The notes below the pieces were generated by a model. The model had not been told where the DNA came from. It saw only the letters and a program-made list of their open reading frames with translations, and did not search any database. The translations under genes were made by a program, and so were the position numbers. A DNA stretch of 37,446 nt from Candidatus Pacearchaeota archaeon (GTDB lineage Archaea > Nanoarchaeota > Nanoarchaeia > Pacearchaeales > GW2011-AR1): assembly GCA_023228245.1 (NCBI GenBank), contig JALOBN010000026.1, positions 1 through 37,446 on the forward strand. Reading direction: 5' to 3'. Shown here piece by piece: positions 14,895 to 22,868 of this stretch (positions are counted from its first letter, which is position 1; the number at the start of each line of letters is the position of its first letter).

Positions 14895-17231
14895 CTACTT
14901 GAAATTTCTGCGCTCTGCCTTTGATATGTAAACCAATATGCAGCGGCACCGCCATTTGCCTTTACAGTTCGGGTTGCCGTTCGCATACAACTCAGTGCGC
15001 GGATCGTCGTAATCCCATTCCTGTCCGTCTAAGGGTTCACAGTTGGCGCAGGTGCCATCATCGAGCAACGCCGAATACTGCACTCTGGCTATATCATCCG
15101 CCGCCTGCGCCTCAGATGAGCGCCCAAAGTTGAATGCCTCGTTGACGCTGTGCTCAGCCGCCTGTTGCAGTTCCTTGTCGGACAACGCCGTCATTGCGGC
15201 TTCCAGGGATTGCTTATCGACAACACCCGCCTTTATCTGGTCGAGCGCACCGAACGTCACTGAGCTTTTTAGCTTCGTTGCTAGTACGTTGGCGTTCGCC
15301 TTGGCGCGAGTCTTAATGAATTCCCTTATTAGGGCGGCGTCCGCTTCCGTCAGCGGATCGGGCCAGGGCTCGGCAAGTTTCGCGCCTGTCTGCTTTGCGA
15401 GTTCCTGCTTGACCTGTTGCCGCCCGTATGTATAGAGGTCAGCCAGCACGCCCTCGATAGCCGCTGCCATCTCAGCGCGGAAAGGAACGTCGATGTCCTC
15501 CAGTTTCTTGAAGTCTTTGGCCGCAACCGCCTTTGCCGCAAGGTCGGCGAGCTTGGCTATCTGCTTCGCCTGTACGCCCGCAACCGCGCGCGTCATGGCG
15601 TCGACCGCGCCGGTGAGCTTGCCGTCGATCTCCCCAAAGTTGACCGATTGCTCGGCGAGGGTCAGCGCGCGGCGGTACTGCTCTTTCAGGTCGATGCCTT
15701 CAGGTAGCTCTTTGGGCCTAACCCCCTTCGCTTGAGCCACCATGCGCTCCACCTGCGGTCTATCGATGCCGACTGCCACAAGCAACTCCACCGCCACATT
15801 AACAGGCACCTGGTTATAGATGAGGCTCTTGATAACTTGTAACGCCGCTTGTATCTGTATGCCGTTCAGCTTCTCGCCGGTAGCGATGTTAGCTGCCGCT
15901 TCGTCAACGCCCGCCTGCTTGACCGGCGCGGCATCGGATACAGGCGCATTGGTTGTCGGGACAGCCTTCGCCTCTTCCTTGGCCAGCTCAGGAAGCTCCA
16001 TTAGATCACGCATGGTGGTCTCGATACCCTCGTCCTTCGTCAGCCCACCCGATGTCAGTAGTTGCGACACGGCGTTAGCCAGCGCCACGACGTCGCGGGT
16101 GTCGAGCTTGGAGCACTTCATCTTGGGATAGTCAGTGACTCCCGCGTAATTGAAATTAACCCACTGCGGTATGAGATAGGTATTCATAGTGTCCATGATA
16201 TTTGTAGCTACGGACTTGAGCGACATGAGGAAGAACGAGGACTTATCTTTCGACAGCGCCCAGCCTCCGGCGTTCCCGCCGCTGGCCACGTCCACAAAAT
16301 CGGCCAGCACAGACTCTACGATCTTCTTGTCGTGGTGCTGGATGCTCGGCATGATGTCGCGCACGCTGCCTGCGAGTCCTTTGATGTCGAACTCATAGCC
16401 TTCACCCAGTCGAACGTATGCGGACTCGTTGGCATATAACCGCTGGCCGAGCTGATCGATACGGTCTTTATCTTCCTTGCTGGCTGTCGATGGATGTTTA
16501 AATAGTGGAACGCCAGTAGCGTGCCTCTCAGCCGCTATGCCATCGATGCGGTAGAGGTTATCCTTGTAGTACCAGTGCTTGTATGCTGTGCGCAGGATCG
16601 ATACGCCCTCAAAGTTCGATCCCTCTTTGTCGTTGGTGAACACGAGCATTTTCTCAGCCTCGATGGGGATCACCTTATATTGCAGCCCGACGAAGACCTG
16701 CTGCTCTATGCCAAGAAAGCCGCCTGTATCATCGAGGTTCCACTTGTAGAGTGTCTGCGGCAGACGAGGTGCCAGCTTGCGCAAGCGCACGCCGTCGTCG
16801 GCAACCTCCCACACCTTCTCGAACATCGAGAAGCCGAACGGCAGCATAAGAAGAACATGGTGAAGGTACGAATCCCAGGTGATTGACATATTTTTAAGGT
16901 TGGCTTCAATCGCCGCGGCGATATCCACGTCCTGTTGGTCGTCGCTGGCCGGCTCTACCGTCCATGTCGCAGCACGGAGCGGCAGCTCGCAAACCGAGAG
17001 AGCGAACTTCACGCGAGCATCTGATCGGCGCATCTTGTCGTATATCGCTATGCCAAGAGCGCCGCGCAGGTCGGCATTATATTCGTTTTGTGAAAGCTGC
17101 CCACTGAAAAGCGTGGTGCCGGTCGCGCCGATCTCGTCTTTATCGCCCTTCTTTAATGGCGTTCCGTTGGCAGCGAGAAGGATAGCGCCATTATGTCGCA
17201 TGAAATAGCTTTCCGGTAAATCTCTAGCCAT
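14895..17231 (-). CDS. Portal protein (DUF935, Mu gp29-like) fused to MuF-type domain
   Basis: This encodes 778 residues. The first ~430 match the DUF935 portal family (Mu gp29): RGALGIAIYDKMRRSDARVK, WTVEPASDDQQDVDIAAAIE, LHHVLLMLPFGFSMFEKVWE, KMLVFTNDKEGSNFEGVSIL and GWALSKDKSSFFLMS. The portal forms the ring through which DNA is packaged. The C-terminal ~200 residues match the Mu gpF head morphogenesis domain (PF04233): VQYSALLDDGTCANCEPLDG, then CKGKWRCRCILVYI, with cysteines placed to bind a metal. In Mu the two are separate genes; here they are a fusion. It follows TerL with a one-base gap. A linker of roughly 200 mostly helical residues joins the two. Confidence 0.9.
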   Translation of the reverse strand: MARDLPESYFMRHNGAILLAANGTPLKKGDKDEIGATGTTLFSGQLSQNEYNADLRGALGIAIYDKMRRSDARVKFALSVCELPLRAATWTVEPASDDQQDVDIAAAIEANLKNMSITWDSYLHHVLLMLPFGFSMFEKVWEVADDGVRLRKLAPRLPQTLYKWNLDDTGGFLGIEQQVFVGLQYKVIPIEAEKMLVFTNDKEGSNFEGVSILRTAYKHWYYKDNLYRIDGIAAERHATGVPLFKHPSTASKEDKDRIDQLGQRLYANESAYVRLGEGYEFDIKGLAGSVRDIMPSIQHHDKKIVESVLADFVDVASGGNAGGWALSKDKSSFFLMSLKSVATNIMDTMNTYLIPQWVNFNYAGVTDYPKMKCSKLDTRDVVALANAVSQLLTSGGLTKDEGIETTMRDLMELPELAKEEAKAVPTTNAPVSDAAPVKQAGVDEAAANIATGEKLNGIQIQAALQVIKSLIYNQVPVNVAVELLVAVGIDRPQVERMVAQAKGVRPKELPEGIDLKEQYRRALTLAEQSVNFGEIDGKLTGAVDAMTRAVAGVQAKQIAKLADLAAKAVAAKDFKKLEDIDVPFRAEMAAAIEGVLADLYTYGRQQVKQELAKQTGAKLAEPWPDPLTEADAALIREFIKTRAKANANVLATKLKSSVTFGALDQIKAGVVDKQSLEAAMTALSDKELQQAAEHSVNEAFNFGRSSEAQAADDIARVQYSALLDDGTCANCEPLDGQEWDYDDPRTELYANGNPNCKGKWRCRCILVYISKAERRNFK

Positions 17232-17232
17232 C

Positions 17233-18438
17233 TTAAAACGCCTTTCCTCTTATTCCCGATGGGTTTGTTTGCTTCTTGCCAACGTCGTCTACGGGTCCGG
17301 CTGGCGGGTTGGCCGCCTTGCCGACTACCGCATATCGCCGCGCGTCCATGCCGTGCGACCATGTATGCGTGGTCTTCTCTGTCAGCTTGCCGGTCTTGTC
17401 TGTGATATAGCGGAAGTTGCGCTGCTCCTTGATGCAGTTCAGGCTGCGCTTAGTCCAGAACTGCTTGTACTGTCTCATCTTCTGGTGCCCGAATTCTACC
17501 GAGTCGCTACCCTTTGGACACGGCTTGATATTCCAACCAAGCCGCGAAAGTTCCTCGATAGACTTAGGCTCTGCTGAGTCTGCGAATATCTCGTCGTATC
17601 GCTTCTTTAACCCGGCCTCTTCCATCTTCACTGAGAGGTCTTGGTTCGTCAGTCCGCGCTCATAAACCAGTTCATCGGAGTAGAGTTCCTTGTTGGTTAT
17701 GATATTTTTCACCACGGCAGATGGATCGCCAGAGAATCCGAAGTCTAAACCGGTAAATGGGTCGCCCGCAGGCAGCGCGTCCACCTGGTCGAAGTAGGGA
17801 TAGACAAGGCCCTCAACCTTGCCGAGCTTGCCGAGCCCGTACACGTTCCACCAGTTCGGATCGCTATCCTTATTCGATTCGATGTTCTTAATTACCGCGT
17901 CCGGCAACAGATCCCGGGCGTCCAGGTACGTGCTGTGGATATATGCGTTCTCGTCTCTACCGATCAGGCTTTCATGCGCCCAGAATTCGCTGACGGGGTT
18001 CCAGTCAAGGAATGTGAATAGCTCTGTCCGTATGTCCAGTTCCTTGAATCCGTCATACGCTACGTTGTTAGCTTCATTGAGGAATAATATCTGTCTCCTG
18101 CCGCCTCGGAGTTTTGACGGCTCATCTGCGCTGAAGAACTCTATCATGCCTTTGTCGAAGGTGTAGATGTGATTCGACTTTGACCATCGGCAGTCCTGCC
18201 AGGCATCGCCCAGGATGTTCTTGAAATCTCTTATGCAGCCCCTTGATAGGTGCGGGAAGCTCTCAGATACTACCGAGATTAACAACGGCCTGTCCGCCGT
18301 CTGCGCGAAGTATATCAGCAGTTGAAGAATTGACCATGTTTTGCTGCTGGACGTTCCGCCCTCGTTACACGCCCGGCGCTTGCCCGCATTGAACGCCGCA
18401 AGGTTCTTAATGAATATGCCTGTAGTTTGCGAATACAC
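17233..18438 (-). CDS. terL: Terminase large subunit
   Basis: This encodes 401 residues from a GTG at 18438. A longer frame exists, but its first ~77 residues lie over the TerS gene and have no family character. The protein drives ATP-dependent packaging and cuts the concatemer. ATPase motifs: Walker A-like NEGGTSSSKT (~25-34), Walker B-like ILFLNE (~117-122), coupling motif FLDWNP (~143-148). Nuclease domain: LDFGFSGDPS (~231-240), FADSAEPKSI (~285-294) and GMDARRYA (~363-370), giving three acidic metal ligands at about D232, D287 and D365. The layout is that of the PBSX/Terminase_3 kind. It directly follows TerS and precedes the portal gene. Confidence 0.92.
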   Translation of the reverse strand: MYSQTTGIFIKNLAAFNAGKRRACNEGGTSSSKTWSILQLLIYFAQTADRPLLISVVSESFPHLSRGCIRDFKNILGDAWQDCRWSKSNHIYTFDKGMIEFFSADEPSKLRGGRRQILFLNEANNVAYDGFKELDIRTELFTFLDWNPVSEFWAHESLIGRDENAYIHSTYLDARDLLPDAVIKNIESNKDSDPNWWNVYGLGKLGKVEGLVYPYFDQVDALPAGDPFTGLDFGFSGDPSAVVKNIITNKELYSDELVYERGLTNQDLSVKMEEAGLKKRYDEIFADSAEPKSIEELSRLGWNIKPCPKGSDSVEFGHQKMRQYKQFWTKRSLNCIKEQRNFRYITDKTGKLTEKTTHTWSHGMDARRYAVVGKAANPPAGPVDDVGKKQTNPSGIRGKAF

Positions 18439-18440
18439 AT

Positions 18441-18836
18441 TTACCCCAGCCTCTTCTTGGCTTCCTCTAGCGCGGCCTTGTCTGTGTCTGACTGCACCAC
18501 GAGGTTGAACGTGAGCGGCCCGCCGCCCTCGCCCGTCACCGGCTGCGCTACCTTGCCCTCTACACGCTCCAATGCTTCCTTTAATGCGGTCATGTCGGCC
18601 TTCTGTGTCTTGCCGTACCACGCTATCGCTGCACGCTGGGCTCCGGTCAGCTTCCCTTTGGCCTGCCACTTCTTGATTACTGTCTCAGGATCGCCGGAGA
18701 GTAGCGCATACATAGCATCAGATAAGCAGCAGTCACGCGGCGGACGGCCTTTAGGATTGGCAGAGCTACCAGGCAAGAACGTACCATTAGCCGCTCTACC
18801 TCTCGCCACCTGTTTAACTGGCTTATCCTCACTCAT
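18441..18836 (-). CDS. Terminase small subunit candidate (DUF5681-like N-terminus)
   Basis: This encodes 131 residues. The N-terminus carries NGTFLPGSSANPKGRPPRD, the signature of DUF5681-type proteins often found beside terminases. The middle (TVIKKWQAKGKLTGAQRAAIAWYGKTQ) is helical and the end is a coiled coil (ALEEAKKRLG). TerS proteins bind the packaging site and load TerL. It is the first gene of the late region, ends two bases before the TerL start, and faces the rightward operon. I could not find a clear consensus promoter for it on the minus strand in 18837-18960. Confidence 0.75.
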   Translation of the reverse strand: MSEDKPVKQVARGRAANGTFLPGSSANPKGRPPRDCCLSDAMYALLSGDPETVIKKWQAKGKLTGAQRAAIAWYGKTQKADMTALKEALERVEGKVAQPVTGEGGGPLTFNLVVQSDTDKAALEEAKKRLG

Positions 18837-18914
18837 CGCTTAACTCCGTGTTTATGTCTACTAACCCTGACAAAAACTTGTTAACTCTTATATTAATATC
18901 TACCCTTATATCTC

Positions 18915-18943
18915 TTGACATCATGATAATACTGATGCATAAT
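18915..18943 (+). promoter_or_regulatory. Sigma70-type promoter for the rightward operon
   Basis: TTGACA at 18915-18920, a 17-base spacer and CATAAT at 18938-18943. The expected start near 18950 leaves a short leader with the GGAGG ribosome site of the gene at 18974. Confidence 0.75.
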
Positions 18944-18973
18944 AACTACAGAAAGAAAGAGGAGGTAAGAGAA

Positions 18974-19228
18974 ATGGCATGGGAACCTACTGAATGGGCT
19001 TGCGGACATACCGGATCAATGCAACTCTACGGCAAGATGAGCGGTCGAGATGCGACGGTAGCTTATGAGGCTGGCCGACCTTGCATGGCCTGCTGGCTCA
19101 TCGAGCAATGGCGCAAATCTGGCGATACCCGATATAATAATACCGAAAAGCGTTGGGATTGGGCTTGTGCAATCGCCGAAGGCAAAGGCAAGCGCATCCA
19201 CGGCGCTGAGAAAGTCGAGGTAAAATAA
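18974..19228 (+). CDS. Small zinc-binding protein, first gene of rightward operon
   Basis: This encodes 84 residues. The ATG at 18974 was chosen because GAGGAGGTAAGAGA lies just before it and a promoter ends at 18943; a longer frame from 18848 would start upstream of the promoter. Cysteine pattern: WACGH at residues 9-12 and CMAC at 37-40, a CGH-x24-CxxC set that can hold one metal ion. A basic, Trp-rich C-terminal half follows. I know this CGH/CxxC style from small accessory proteins of Firmicutes mobile elements, without a function. Its TAA overlaps the next ATG. Confidence 0.7.
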   Translation: MAWEPTEWACGHTGSMQLYGKMSGRDATVAYEAGRPCMACWLIEQWRKSGDTRYNNTEKRWDWACAIAEGKGKRIHGAEKVEVK

Positions 19229-19557
19229 TGAACGCACAATGGAAATCACAACGGCTATACGAGCATCCCGCCGAGCACCAGGCGGGCCGGTACGGACACA
19301 TCGAGCTATCAGAGGCAGGGGTTTATGTCCTCCGTGTGGGCTCCTGCCACATGTCCTGCCCGCAGGATTGGGCAGCTAAAATACACCACGATGAGACGGA
19401 GCCTGAGAATACTACCGATATCATTATTCGCAAGGTCCCTACTGAACTACATACACAGGTAAAGAGCCTTGCCGCGCTCAAAGGTACATCCATCCAGGAG
19501 TTAACGATATTGGCGCTCAGGCGTATCATTGAGGAAGCGCAGATGTTGGTGGGCTGA
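19228..19557 (+). CDS. Ribbon-helix-helix DNA-binding protein (candidate regulator)
   Basis: This encodes 109 residues. The C-terminal ~45 residues form an Arc/CopG-type ribbon-helix-helix: a strand with TDIIIRKVPTELHTQVKSL, a turn with LKGTSIQELTI, and a helix LALRRIIEEAQ. Such dimers bind operators through the strand. The N-terminal ~60 residues hold an IELSEAGVYVLRVGSCHMSC region with two cysteines, possibly a separate metal-binding or effector domain. It starts inside the stop of the zinc protein, so the genes are coupled. As the only obvious RHH protein in the genome, and on the opposite strand to the late operon, it may govern nearby promoters. That is inference. Confidence 0.72.
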   Translation: MNAQWKSQRLYEHPAEHQAGRYGHIELSEAGVYVLRVGSCHMSCPQDWAAKIHHDETEPENTTDIIIRKVPTELHTQVKSLAALKGTSIQELTILALRRIIEEAQMLVG

Positions 19558-19842
19558 ATGATTCTCGAAGAAGCTAAGCTGTTTATAGCCTCATCCAAGT
19601 GGATTTTTGCGAAGACGATGCCGCAAAATCCGCACTGGTATATCTTACGCTCTAAATGTGATGATGCCGAGTTTGTCGCATTCGTGCTATATATCAGGGC
19701 CAACGGGTGTGATGTCTCTTTCAAAGGCAGGCCCTACAAATGCCTTGATGTTGATGGCTGGAGGTATTGGACGATGGGAAATCATATCAGTGAAACGATC
19801 CTGATTAATCGCGCTAAGGTACATAATCCCGACGCATCTTAA
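19558..19842 (+). CDS. Conserved small phage/mobile-element protein (FAKTMP...YWTMG...INRA type)
   Basis: This encodes 94 residues. The pattern FAKTMPQNPHWYILR, then GRPYKCLDVDGWRYWTMG, then ISETILINRA belongs to a widespread family of small proteins in phages and plasmids that also appears as a tail on some methyltransferase-like proteins. The function is unknown to me. It begins right after the RHH stop codon. Its 3' end overlaps the end of the leftward ParB/IbrB-like gene by 29 bases, so both transcripts may run into each other, with no terminator visible between. Confidence 0.7.
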   Translation: MILEEAKLFIASSKWIFAKTMPQNPHWYILRSKCDDAEFVAFVLYIRANGCDVSFKGRPYKCLDVDGWRYWTMGNHISETILINRAKVHNPDAS

Positions 19843-20353
19843 TCATCCGTCGTGTTTCCCACGACTTCTTGTACTCTATATCTTCAAAGAGCTTGGCGAA
19901 TCCAGTTACGTACTTGAGGCGGATGAGTTCATCCGCCTCCATTCCTAACTCAGAGCATATAGATTCATCGGTCATGCCACCGTCAAGCATACGGAACACT
20001 ATATCAGCCATGCCGTTGATGTTATGCTTGCCCCTTGCCCGATTATGACGCACTGTAGAGGCCATACGATCATTGATGGGCTTCTCAATAACCACTACCG
20101 GCAAAAGCCCGCCCCTGGGTTCGCTAATGTCTTTATGGTACTTCATTACCAGCCAGCGATGGAAGCCATCCACAATAACATATTTATCCCGATCTTTATC
20201 ATAGATTGTGACAACCGGCTGCGTGTATCCGTCATGCTTGATGCTGATATATAGCAACCTTAGCTCATTTTTGGCTACGATATTGGGATTGTAATCGTTG
20301 GCTTCAACTTTATCTAAAGGTACAAATTGCACTTTCGATACCGGGTCAAGCAT
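19814..20353 (-). CDS. ParB-like nuclease/CTPase-fold protein, IbrB-like
   Basis: This encodes 179 residues from the ATG at 20353, chosen because AGAGGGCTCAAA precedes it; a longer start at 20380 has no ribosome site. The ParB/sulfiredoxin fold is shown by VPLDKVEANDYNPN (~11-24), VIVDGFHRWLVMKYH (~59-73) and RHNRARGKHNI (~102-112). A C-terminal helical segment, MADIVFRMLDGGMTDESICSEL, resembles an HTH. The pairing with the PAPS-reductase-like gene directly upstream is that of IbrB with IbrA, reported as activators of immunoglobulin-binding genes in E. coli. The biochemical role is unsettled. Here I infer DNA modification or gene control. Confidence 0.78.
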   Translation of the reverse strand: MLDPVSKVQFVPLDKVEANDYNPNIVAKNELRLLYISIKHDGYTQPVVTIYDKDRDKYVIVDGFHRWLVMKYHKDISEPRGGLLPVVVIEKPINDRMASTVRHNRARGKHNINGMADIVFRMLDGGMTDESICSELGMEADELIRLKYVTGFAKLFEDIEYKKSWETRRMIKMRRDYVP

Positions 20354-21458
20354 TTTGAGCCCTCTTTTTCCTGGCATCATAGACGTTAGGATCGCGCCAT
20401 CGGTTCCCTAGTTTTATACCTTCCCAATCATTACAAAGTATGGCATTTACCATCCCATGCCACAACACAACAGGTATATTATCCTTACCTAATGCGTCAT
20501 CAAACCTATTGAACCATAGACTGAACCCATCGCGCCACTCTGGTTTTTGAATGAGATTAGCAAGTAGATAGTCCCTATATTCACGCCAATCCTTGAACAT
20601 AGGCGGTAAATTACTAACATAGTAGTCTTTATATCCCATTTTCCCCGCCATATCTATACCTGATATGCGGTTAACAATGCGCTCATAGGTATCTGGCTCT
20701 ACTTCCTGAAGATAAAATAGGCTCTCAATTGATGTCTCATGGTGTACATTTGACACCCGCATTGATTTTATTGGCAATCCGTAGCGATATTGGGCATTAT
20801 AGATGTCATTGTATGACCATTTATTATCCAATATCGCCTTCCAAATATCAGTATATGACCAATCGTAGAGAGGATAAAAGGTAAAGTGTTGATGCTTCTT
20901 ACTGAGTATTTTGGCCCATGTAGCCTGTTTATATTTCAGGCGATACGTCAGTGCCATATACCGCGTCGGGCTTTCCTCACACCTAACGCCTGCGATATAG
21001 CACGTTTTCTGGCTAGGAAACTCCTTCACGCTTATAGCATCAAATAACTCATGGAAACGATCCGTGCCATACTTATTCTCTTTATAGCTGATATCCACTT
21101 GCGGATGCACCCAATCATCACGCCGGGATTCATCCCAGCAGTTTAACCAATGCTCGTTAGCTGACGTTGCGTTAAATAACTTGAAGGGAAACTGCATCCA
21201 CATTGGCTCAACGTCCGGGTGATGCATCCATTCGCTTACCTGATCAACCGTTGCCTGCCACTCAGCTTCTTGGTCGAGCCAAAAAACCTTTAACGGCAAT
21301 CTCCCTTTCTCGCGGGCAACCTGTAGACAGAGGTGGAAGATAACCGTTGAATCCTTACCACCACTAACGGAAGCGACCACGTTTGGGAACTCATCAAACA
21401 GCCACCGGATACGCTCCAAGGCTGCGTCATATACGTTTTGTGTTCTGTATATCTTCAT
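20346..21458 (-). CDS. PAPS reductase-like ATP pyrophosphatase, IbrA-like (DUF3440)
   Basis: This encodes 370 residues. The PP-loop SGGKDST lies at ~32-38, with FWLDQEAEWQATVDQV (~64-79) and a family region EESPTRYMAL (~165-174). The C-terminal half contains LYDWSYTDIWKAI and YNDIYNAQYRYGLP, typical of DUF3440/IbrA proteins. These adenylate a substrate with ATP; DndC, a relative, acts in DNA phosphorothioation. The start overlaps the GNAT stop by four bases and the end overlaps the ParB-like gene, so the cassette is one transcript. No DndD/E or cysteine desulfurase lies in the window, so classical phosphorothioation is unlikely to be complete in this phage. Confidence 0.85.
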   Translation of the reverse strand: MKIYRTQNVYDAALERIRWLFDEFPNVVASVSGGKDSTVIFHLCLQVAREKGRLPLKVFWLDQEAEWQATVDQVSEWMHHPDVEPMWMQFPFKLFNATSANEHWLNCWDESRRDDWVHPQVDISYKENKYGTDRFHELFDAISVKEFPSQKTCYIAGVRCEESPTRYMALTYRLKYKQATWAKILSKKHQHFTFYPLYDWSYTDIWKAILDNKWSYNDIYNAQYRYGLPIKSMRVSNVHHETSIESLFYLQEVEPDTYERIVNRISGIDMAGKMGYKDYYVSNLPPMFKDWREYRDYLLANLIQKPEWRDGFSLWFNRFDDALGKDNIPVVLWHGMVNAILCNDWEGIKLGNRWRDPNVYDARKKRAQNA

Positions 21459-21826
21459 AAATCAAGCCTGACGCTAGTATACTTCTGATATCGATTCGTA
21501 ACTACAGCACCCAACTTTAACCAGTAAGGCAGGGCTGCCGGTGTACATGTGGCTGTAATTGTTTGCAGCCCGTGTCCTTTAACCATCTCTATCCTGAGCG
21601 CCATCATCCTCTTGAAATATCCGTTGCCCCTAAACTCAGGTAGGGTATAATCATCCTTGAATTTAGCGTGCGTCTTATACCAAACGATGCCACATACACC
21701 TACAATAACGCCATTATCAACAGCCTTGAATAACTTCGTATTCTTACTAAAGACAAGTCCCGATCTGGACATATCTCGTTTAAATGGGAGTATGTCTTTC
21801 TCAGTACACACAACCAGTTCTAACAA
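21455..21826 (-). CDS. GNAT-fold acetyltransferase-like protein
   Basis: This encodes 123 residues. The GNAT core is visible: a strand with KLFKAVDNGVIVGVCGIVWY (~31-50), the acetyl-CoA loop LPEFRGNGYFKRMMALRIEM (~62-81, RxxGxG variant RGNGYF), and AALPYWLKLGAVV at the end. GNAT enzymes move acyl groups; a GNAT-fold protein, Mom of Mu, modifies adenine in DNA, and small GNAT proteins occur beside ParB and PAPS-reductase-like genes in phages. The overlap with both neighbours (7 and 4 bases) argues for a shared process. A DNA-modifying role is inference; protein acetylation is the alternative. Confidence 0.78.
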   Translation of the reverse strand: MLELVVCTEKDILPFKRDMSRSGLVFSKNTKLFKAVDNGVIVGVCGIVWYKTHAKFKDDYTLPEFRGNGYFKRMMALRIEMVKGHGLQTITATCTPAALPYWLKLGAVVTNRYQKYTSVRLDL

Positions 21827-22449
21827 GATGAATCCTTCAGCAAGTCCTCGGCCTTCACGCTGTACTCATGTCCACATTCAGGGCATATCAACTGAATATG
21901 CTTCTGTAAGTCTTGTCTCATCTTCTCCGCGAACTGCTCTTTTAATTCAGCTTCCTTCTTATCTATAGCCTCTTGGAGTGGAGTTTTAACATCCCCGAAA
22001 TTGGGCTCATGCAACTGCGTCATGAGGCTTTCGATACTCTCTGTGTCAAAGCCCGTCAAGTCCATGTCGAACGCGCCGGTGTCAAGCTCTGTCAGCAAGT
22101 CCTTCAACAGTGGCAGGTCAGGCTCGGCAAGTTCTGCTATCCGGTTATCCGCTATGCAGTCCGCCCACTCTACCGCCTCATTCTCATAATCTTGAAAATC
22201 AACGGGGCATTCCGTCAGGCCGAGTATCTTAGCGGCCTCAAGCCTTGCATGGCCTCTGACGATAAATCCTGAGCGGTTTGACACGGTTATGGGAGCCCGC
22301 CAGCCCTGCGCCTTGATTATCTTTGACAGCAGTTCGAGCTGCTTCTTGGGGTGCTTATTGGGGTTGCGCGGGTTGGGGATGATCTCCTCAACCGGAACCA
22401 TCTTATCAAACGCGCATTCTACTTTCTGCCCGGGTGACTTCTTCTTCAT
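21820..22449 (-). CDS. ParB-like protein with C-terminal zinc ribbon
   Basis: This encodes 209 residues. The ParB fold is shown by MVPVEEIIPNPRNPNKHPKKQ (~17-37), GFIVRGHARLEAAKILGL (~61-78) and DNRIAELAEPD (~101-111). The residues after ~165 are a charged helix (DKKEAELKEQFAEKMRQDLQ), then CPECGHEYS near the end and a last Cys, a likely metal site. ParB-like genes of this kind often stand next to phage methyltransferases and modify or read DNA. It is the first gene of the four-gene cassette, with AGAGGATAGGTT before its ATG. It is different from the IbrB-like gene, sharing only the fold. Confidence 0.78.
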   Translation of the reverse strand: MKKKSPGQKVECAFDKMVPVEEIIPNPRNPNKHPKKQLELLSKIIKAQGWRAPITVSNRSGFIVRGHARLEAAKILGLTECPVDFQDYENEAVEWADCIADNRIAELAEPDLPLLKDLLTELDTGAFDMDLTGFDTESIESLMTQLHEPNFGDVKTPLQEAIDKKEAELKEQFAEKMRQDLQKHIQLICPECGHEYSVKAEDLLKDSSC

Positions 22450-22487
22450 AACCTATCCTCTACTGCCGTACGCAGTTTGTTTCCGGT

Positions 22488-22510
22488 GGGCGGGTTGGTG
22501 AGGCCCGCCC
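22488..22510. terminator. GC-rich hairpin between the membrane protein and the ParB cassette
   Basis: GGGCGGG at 22488-22494 pairs with CCCGCCC at 22504-22510 over a 9-base loop. No U-run follows on either strand, so it is at best a weak or factor-dependent terminator for the leftward transcript. The rest of 22450-22557 contains no gene I can support. Confidence 0.4.
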
Positions 22511-22557
22511 GAAAGGGAGGAGGGACTTAACGCCGCTTGCGAAACGGCATGTGGGAA

Positions 22558-22857
22558 CTATTTCTTGAACATCTTGCCGACTCGCTTCTTTGCAGCCGGT
22601 ACGCCCATCTTGTTTTTATACCAGGTAGTTAAGGCAGCTTTTATCACGCCGCCGTACTGCTTCCAAACCGCCAGCACAGCGGGGCCAGCAGCAGAGGCCA
22701 GCGCACGGATCGAGTACAATACCTTCTTTCCTGTGCTGAGTGTCTTATCTGTCCAAACGCTGACCCACTCCTCGTAGACAGCGCGGGAATAGACAGTCCA
22801 TAGAAATACCAGTATCGGGATTATCCATGCTTGATTCTCGCTCCAAAATTCCTTCAT
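22558..22857 (-). CDS. Small membrane protein, holin candidate
   Basis: This encodes 99 residues. One hydrophobic segment spans ~10-28 (AWIIPILVFLWTVYSRAVY). A second, weaker one is near 55-65 (ASAAGPAVLAVW). The C-terminus is strongly basic (KKRVGKMFKK). That size and layout suits a holin or a membrane-bound lysis or infection factor. It lies 11 bases downstream of the papain-like peptidase gene, the best endolysin candidate, which supports the idea. No holin family is recognised, so the role is inferred. Confidence 0.55.
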   Translation of the reverse strand: MKEFWSENQAWIIPILVFLWTVYSRAVYEEWVSVWTDKTLSTGKKVLYSIRALASAAGPAVLAVWKQYGGVIKAALTTWYKNKMGVPAAKKRVGKMFKK

Positions 22858-22868
22858 GATTCCCTCCT

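Noticed and set aside
18439..18669. N-terminal extension of TerL
   Set aside because: The added ~77 residues overlap TerS out of frame and are low-complexity Arg/Gly. The family alignment begins after the GTG at 18438.
18837..18960. Leftward late promoter ahead of TerS
   Set aside because: Only partial matches were found (for example TTAACA without a proper -10). I could not support a specific site.
18848..18973. Upstream start giving the zinc protein a membrane segment
   Set aside because: The promoter at 18915-18943 lies inside this stretch, and a strong ribosome site precedes the ATG at 18974.
20346..21458. Complete Dnd phosphorothioation system
   Set aside because: Only a PP-loop enzyme of IbrA type is present. 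No DndA, DndD or DndE-like genes were seen.
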